Translations under genes and position numbers: made by a program
Source: Salininema proteolyticum
GTDB taxonomy: Bacteria > Actinomycetota > Actinomycetes > Mycobacteriales > Micromonosporaceae
Length of the DNA: 64,000 bases
Assembly: GCF_042685645.1 (NCBI RefSeq)
Contig: NZ_JBHUNX010000001.1
Coordinates: 1,612,001-1,676,000 of the forward strand
Reading direction: 5' to 3'
The notes under the pieces: generated by a model
What the model saw: the letters and a program-made list of their open reading frames with translations, nothing else
Databases searched by the model: none
Told to the model about the DNA's origin: nothing
In this document: positions 60,477 through 64,000 of the stretch, piece after piece
Layout of the letters: the number at the start of each line of letters is the position of its first letter
Numbering within the stretch: the stretch's first letter is position 1

Positions 60477-62006
60477 ATGCTCTACCAGAAAATCGCGCGC
60501 CCCGTGCTCTTCCGGTGGGGCAAAGGCGACCCCGAGGCCGCCCACGCCTTCACCATGAAGAGGCTCAGGCGGGTGGCCGAGACCCCTTGGCTGCGGCAGC
60601 GCCTGCAGCGGCTCAACCAGCTGCAGGCCCCCGTCGAGGTCGCGGGAATGCACTTCCCCAACCCGATCGGACTGGCCGCCGGGCTGGACAAGAACGGCGA
60701 GGCAGTCGGGGCCTGGCCCTCGCTCGGATTCGGGTTCGCCGAGGTCGGAACGGTCACCGCGCAGGCCCAGCCGGGCAACCCGGCGCCGCGCATGTTCCGG
60801 CTGAAGGACAGCCGGGCGATCATCAACCGCATGGGCTTCAACAACGAGGGCGCCCGCGCGCTGGCCAACCGCCTGGCCGCCTCGCCGAAGGTCAACAGCC
60901 CGATCGGGGTGTCCATCGGAAAGACCAAGATCACCCCGGTGGAGGACGCCGTCGAGGACTACCTGACCTCGCTGCGCCAGCTCTACCCCTACGCCTCCTA
61001 CTTCGCTGTCAACGTGTCGAGCCCCAACACCCCGGGGCTGCGCCAGCTCCAGGACGCCTCGCGGCTGCGCGAGCTGCTGGGGGCCCTCTACTCCGAAGGG
61101 GTGACCCAGGCGGCCGGACGGCCGCTGCGGCCCATCTTCCTCAAGATCGCCCCGGACCTGACGCTGCAGGCGATCTCCGAGCTGCTGGAGGTGGCCGTCG
61201 ACGCGAAGGTCAGCGGCATCATCGCCACCAACACGACCCTCACCCGCGACGGCATCGCCGACTCCGACGCCCACCTGGCCCCCGAGGCCGGCGGCCTGTC
61301 GGGGCGCCCGCTGACGGAGTACTCGCGGTCGGTCGTCAAGTTCGTGCACCGCGAGACGGACGGGAAGCTGCCGATCATCGGCTCGGGCGGGCTCATGACG
61401 CCCGACGACGTCGAGGCCATGTTCGACGCCGGCGCCTCCCTGGTGCAGCTGTACACGGGCTTCATCTACGGCGGCCCGGGCCTGGTGAAGCAGTCGGTCA
61501 AGCGCTACCGGCGCCGCATGTCCATCCCGCCGGCCCACGCGCACAGCAACTCCGTGCAGGCCCCCGTAGTGCCGCCCTCGCCGCCGCCGGCGGGCTCGCC
61601 CCCGCCTCCCGCGGGTTCCACACCGCCGCCTACGGGCTCGACCCCGCCACCGGCAGGCCCGACACCGCCTCCCGCCGCGTCGACGCCACCGCCGTCGGGT
61701 TCGACGCCTCCTCCGGCGGGCCCGACACCGCCGGCGACGGGTGCCACGCCTCCCCCGCCCGGAGCGATGCCGAGCGCCCCGCGGACCGGCGGCCACCCGG
61801 TCCAGAGCACTCAGCCGCGGACCGGCGGCCACCCCGTGCAGAGCCCTCGGCCGCAGACGGGCGGCCACCCTGTCCAGAATCCGACCCCGCCCAGCGGGAT
61901 CCCGTCGGGTCCGAGGACCTCCCGGGGGCGCCACCGCGCTCCGGACGACTCCTCTGACCAGGGGCCGGACGAACCCGGCCGTCCCGAACCGACTCCGCCG
62001 GGCTGA
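60477..62006 (+). CDS. pyrD: dihydroorotate dehydrogenase (class 2) with proline-rich C-terminal tail
   Basis: Residues 1-345 are a normal membrane-associated, quinone-using PyrD: the N-terminal helices (MLYQKIARPVLFRWGKG), FMN site (IGLAAGLDKNGEAVG), RMGFNNEGA, catalytic Ser in VNVSSPNTPGLRQL and LIQL-like GASLVQLYTGFIYGGPGLV. After KRYRRRMS a tail of about 163 residues follows. It has about nine TPPPxGS/TPPPAGP-type repeats (residues about 367-430), three copies of TGGHPVQS (about 438-470) and an acidic, Pro-rich end. The tail is absent from ordinary PyrD proteins. Its role is unknown. AGGAGG precedes the ATG. Confidence 0.93.
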   Translation: MLYQKIARPVLFRWGKGDPEAAHAFTMKRLRRVAETPWLRQRLQRLNQLQAPVEVAGMHFPNPIGLAAGLDKNGEAVGAWPSLGFGFAEVGTVTAQAQPGNPAPRMFRLKDSRAIINRMGFNNEGARALANRLAASPKVNSPIGVSIGKTKITPVEDAVEDYLTSLRQLYPYASYFAVNVSSPNTPGLRQLQDASRLRELLGALYSEGVTQAAGRPLRPIFLKIAPDLTLQAISELLEVAVDAKVSGIIATNTTLTRDGIADSDAHLAPEAGGLSGRPLTEYSRSVVKFVHRETDGKLPIIGSGGLMTPDDVEAMFDAGASLVQLYTGFIYGGPGLVKQSVKRYRRRMSIPPAHAHSNSVQAPVVPPSPPPAGSPPPPAGSTPPPTGSTPPPAGPTPPPAASTPPPSGSTPPPAGPTPPATGATPPPPGAMPSAPRTGGHPVQSTQPRTGGHPVQSPRPQTGGHPVQNPTPPSGIPSGPRTSRGRHRAPDDSSDQGPDEPGRPEPTPPG

Positions 62007-62127
62007 CGCCCGGAGGGACGGCCGGACCACGGTGATTGGCCGAGCGCGCCCGCATCGGCCTACACTCAAGAGTCGACCTGTAAGAGAACTTCACAGCGCC
62101 CTGTATCCAGCGCCTTCTTGAAAGGAT

Positions 62128-63054
62128 GTGCCTCCGGTGCCAGAGACAGCGCCCTTCGGCGCCCGCGTGAACCGCATGTTCGAGAAATACGGACCTCTGT
62201 GCGCGGGGATAGACCCCCACTCCTCGACCCTCCAGTCCTGGGGACTCGAGGACGACCCCGAGGGCCTGGAGCGGTTCTCCATGGCCATGGTCGAGGCCGT
62301 CGCCGGAGCCGTCGGCTTCGTCAAGCCCCAGTCGGCGTTCTACGAGCGGTTCGGCTCCAAGGGCGTGGCGGTGCTGGAGAAGACCGTCGCCGCCGCCCGC
62401 GAGGCGGGCGTCCAGGTCGTCCTGGACGTCAAGCGCGGCGACATCGGCTCGACCATGCAGGCCTACGCCGAGGCCTACCTGGACCCGTCCTCGCCACTGG
62501 CGGTCGACGCGATCACCGTCAGCCCCTTCCTGGGCGTGGGCTCGCTCCAGCCGGCCTTCGACCTGGCGCTGGCGCACAACAAGGGCGTCTTCGTCCTCGC
62601 CCGCACCTCCAACCCGGAGGGCAAGCGCGTCCAGCTGGCGCGCAAGCGCGACGGGCAGACGGTGGCGCAGGCCGTCATCGACGAGGTCGCCACGCACAAC
62701 GGCGACACCGACCCCATGGGCTCCTTCGGAGTGGTGGTCGGAGCGACGATCGGGCCGTGCGTCTCGGCAGACGACGCGCGTTTGAGTGAGTCGACTTACG
62801 GCATTACTCACACCTCGGTCAAGCACCGTGACGCGGCGCACGACCTGGCCCACCTCAACGGCCCGATCCTGGTGCCGGGCATGGGCGCCCAGGGCGGCAA
62901 GCCCGGTGACCTGGCACGCGTCCTCGGTCCGGCCCGTGACCAGGCGATTCCCACCTATTCCCGGCAGATATCCCGCGAAGGCCCCTCTCCGGCCCGCCTC
63001 CGCGAGGCCGTCACGCGACTCCAGGACGAAGTCCGCAGAGCCACAGGGCAATGA
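62128..63054 (+). CDS. pyrF: orotidine 5'-phosphate decarboxylase, type 2
   Basis: A 308-residue type 2 enzyme. It has GPLCAGIDPHSSTLQSWGL, the lysine-rich active site VVLDVKRGDIGSTMQAYAEA, DAITVSPFLGVGSLQPAFDL and the phosphate loop ILVPGMGAQGG. It forms UMP, completing the pathway. The start is GTG at 62128 behind AAAGGA; another GTG at 62137 is possible. Separated from pyrD by 121 bp. Confidence 0.95.
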   Translation: MPPVPETAPFGARVNRMFEKYGPLCAGIDPHSSTLQSWGLEDDPEGLERFSMAMVEAVAGAVGFVKPQSAFYERFGSKGVAVLEKTVAAAREAGVQVVLDVKRGDIGSTMQAYAEAYLDPSSPLAVDAITVSPFLGVGSLQPAFDLALAHNKGVFVLARTSNPEGKRVQLARKRDGQTVAQAVIDEVATHNGDTDPMGSFGVVVGATIGPCVSADDARLSESTYGITHTSVKHRDAAHDLAHLNGPILVPGMGAQGGKPGDLARVLGPARDQAIPTYSRQISREGPSPARLREAVTRLQDEVRRATGQ

Positions 63055-63446
63055 CCGGGAATTGTTCCCCGAAGGGGGGAAACCCCTCCCCGCGCGTCGA
63101 CGTGTCGCACCGAGGGGTTACAGTTCCCTCGCCGGGTATGCTTCAAGGCAGACCCGTTCCCACCTGCACAGCCGCGAAGGCTTCGCAGGTGGGGGCTCCG
63201 GATTCCGTGCGCGGAGAACCGGTCGGCAATACCGGGCTCTAGCTGGGGTTTCACTGGGATTCTCCGGTCTGAGCTGGGAAATGGGCTGAGAAGTGCCTCG
63301 CATTGGCCGGATAGGCTCGCCAAACTCGGCAAGCAGGTACTATCCTCGGCTAACAACAACGAAAAAGTAACTACACCGTGGTTACGGACCGGATCCCCCG
63401 TCCAGGGGCGGGGGATGAAGACATCGATAGACTGCAAGGAGACCCC
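63055..63446. other. structured leader region upstream of mihF
   Basis: About 390 bp without a convincing gene. Stems CCCACCTGC/GCAGGTGGG (63159-63167 and 63185-63193) and ATCCCCCG/CGGGGGAT (63393-63400 and 63409-63416) stand out. The latter is just before the mihF ribosome-binding site. It may be a pyrF terminator plus an mihF leader. I could not match it to a known riboswitch. Confidence 0.45.
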
Positions 63447-63770
63447 GTGCCGCTCCCTAAACTGACGCCGGAACAACGTCAAGAAGCACTGAAGAAGGCC
63501 GCCGCCGCCCGCAAAGCGCGCGCTGAGCTCAAAGAACAGCTGAAGTCCGGCCAGAAGAGCCTCGAAGAGGTTCTGAAGTCGGCCGCCACGGACGACATCG
63601 CCGGCAAGATGAAGGTCTCGGCCGTTCTGAAGGCCCTCCCTGGCATCGGCGACAAGCGCGCCGTGCAGATCATGGAGAAGCTGAAGATCGCCGACTCCCG
63701 TCGCCTGCGCGGGCTGGGCGAGCACCAGCGCGCCGCCCTTTTGGCCGAGTTCAGCTCCGACAACGCCTAG
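63447..63770 (+). CDS. mihF: mycobacterial-type integration host factor
   Basis: A 107-residue, basic DNA-binding protein specific to actinobacteria. It has PKLTPEQRQEALKKAAAARK, KARAELKEQLKSGQKSLEEV, and the helix-two-turn-helix region KVSAVLKALPGIGDKRAVQI with LKIADSRRLRGLGEHQRAAL. GTG at 63447 gives VPLPKLTP, the family start, with AAGGAG upstream; the longer frame would add unrelated residues. It bends DNA, affects nucleoid structure and development, and normally lies next to gmk, as here. Confidence 0.95.
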   Translation: MPLPKLTPEQRQEALKKAAAARKARAELKEQLKSGQKSLEEVLKSAATDDIAGKMKVSAVLKALPGIGDKRAVQIMEKLKIADSRRLRGLGEHQRAALLAEFSSDNA

Positions 63771-63790
63771 TATCGGGTAGTAGTTGACCT

Positions 63791-64000
63791 GTGAGCAGCA
63801 TCAACGCCCAGCGTTTGACCGTCTTGGCCGGTCCCTCCGGGGTCGGGAAGGGCAGCGTCAAGGCTCTGATCCAGCAGCACTACCCGTGGGTATGGCTCTC
63901 GGTCAGCGCGACGACGCGGTCCCCCCGGCCCGGTGAGACCGACGGGGTTGACTACCACTTCGTCTCGCACGAGCGATTCGAAGAGATGATCGCTGCCGGG
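63791..64000 (+). CDS. gmk: guanylate kinase, N-terminal part (cut by window end)
   Basis: 70 codons are visible from GTG at 63791. The P-loop VLAGPSGVGKGSVK and the GMP-binding segment SVSATTRSPRPGETDGVDYH are diagnostic of guanylate kinase, which phosphorylates GMP to GDP. The gene lies 20 bp after mihF. The remaining two thirds are outside the window. Confidence 0.95.
   Translation, partial: MSSINAQRLTVLAGPSGVGKGSVKALIQQHYPWVWLSVSATTRSPRPGETDGVDYHFVSHERFEEMIAAG

Noticed and set aside
61505..61810. Gly-rich minus-strand frame (PE-PGRS-like) opposite the pyrD tail
   Set aside because: It is the reverse reading of the proline repeats and lacks a ribosome-binding site.

Overview
The window is high-GC, densely coded DNA with GTG starts, ATGA/GTGA gene overlaps, a BldD regulator, a mycobacterial-type integration host factor, ImuA'/ImuB/DnaE2 mutasome genes and LexA boxes of the GAAC-N4-GTTC type. 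Together these point to a (probably sporulating) actinomycete chromosome. The genus cannot be fixed from the sequence alone. No rRNA, tRNA or CRISPR array was found.

Layout. 1-3.4 kb: a small secreted protein, a frameshifted LysR gene divergent from an EamA/RhtA-type exporter, and a decayed GNAT gene. 3.4-10.5 kb: a mobile-element pile-up. It holds an intact IS66 element with a perfect 8-bp target duplication, two nested ISAs1 remnants, the 3' part of a group II intron with its reverse transcriptase, an IS4-type element, and an IS5-type element that splits a TPR-like gene. 10.6-13.6 kb: a SARP/BTAD-NB-ARC regulator. 13.7-17.5 kb: pyruvate phosphate dikinase and a lipoprotein. 17.5-26.9 kb: an SOS block (dnaE2, imuB, imuA', three LexA boxes, uvrA). 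27.4-28.4 kb: a secreted HNH nuclease with a P-domain.

28.5-33.5 kb is the most unusual locus. A CARF-HEPN (Csm6/TIGR02710-like) protein faces a three-gene operon encoding a CBS-HEPN protein, a winged-helix protein and a P-loop ATPase, with no CRISPR-Cas gene in the window. It is a candidate nucleotide-sensing RNase defence island. 33.6-43 kb is accessory: SDR/XRE pair, FKBP isomerase, RNHCP zinc protein, LysR/MFS pair, MFS/HxlR pair with two operator-like repeats, and a prepilin-type peptidase.

43.1-64 kb is conserved core: aroC, a fused shikimate kinase-dehydroquinate synthase (aroKB) and aroQ; an M20 peptidase with tandem YfcC-type carriers; efp-nusB facing bldD; then the complete pyrimidine pathway up to UMP (pyrR-pyrB-pyrC-carA-carB, pyrD, pyrF), with a PyrR-type leader; finally mihF and the start of gmk. 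The shikimate genes supply chorismate, and the pyr genes convert bicarbonate, glutamine and aspartate to UMP. PyrD carries a long proline-rich tail.

Several reading frames (LysR, IS4 and IS5 transposases, pyrR) are broken by single-base differences in or next to G/C-rich homopolymer runs. Sequencing error therefore competes with true pseudogenisation for those genes.
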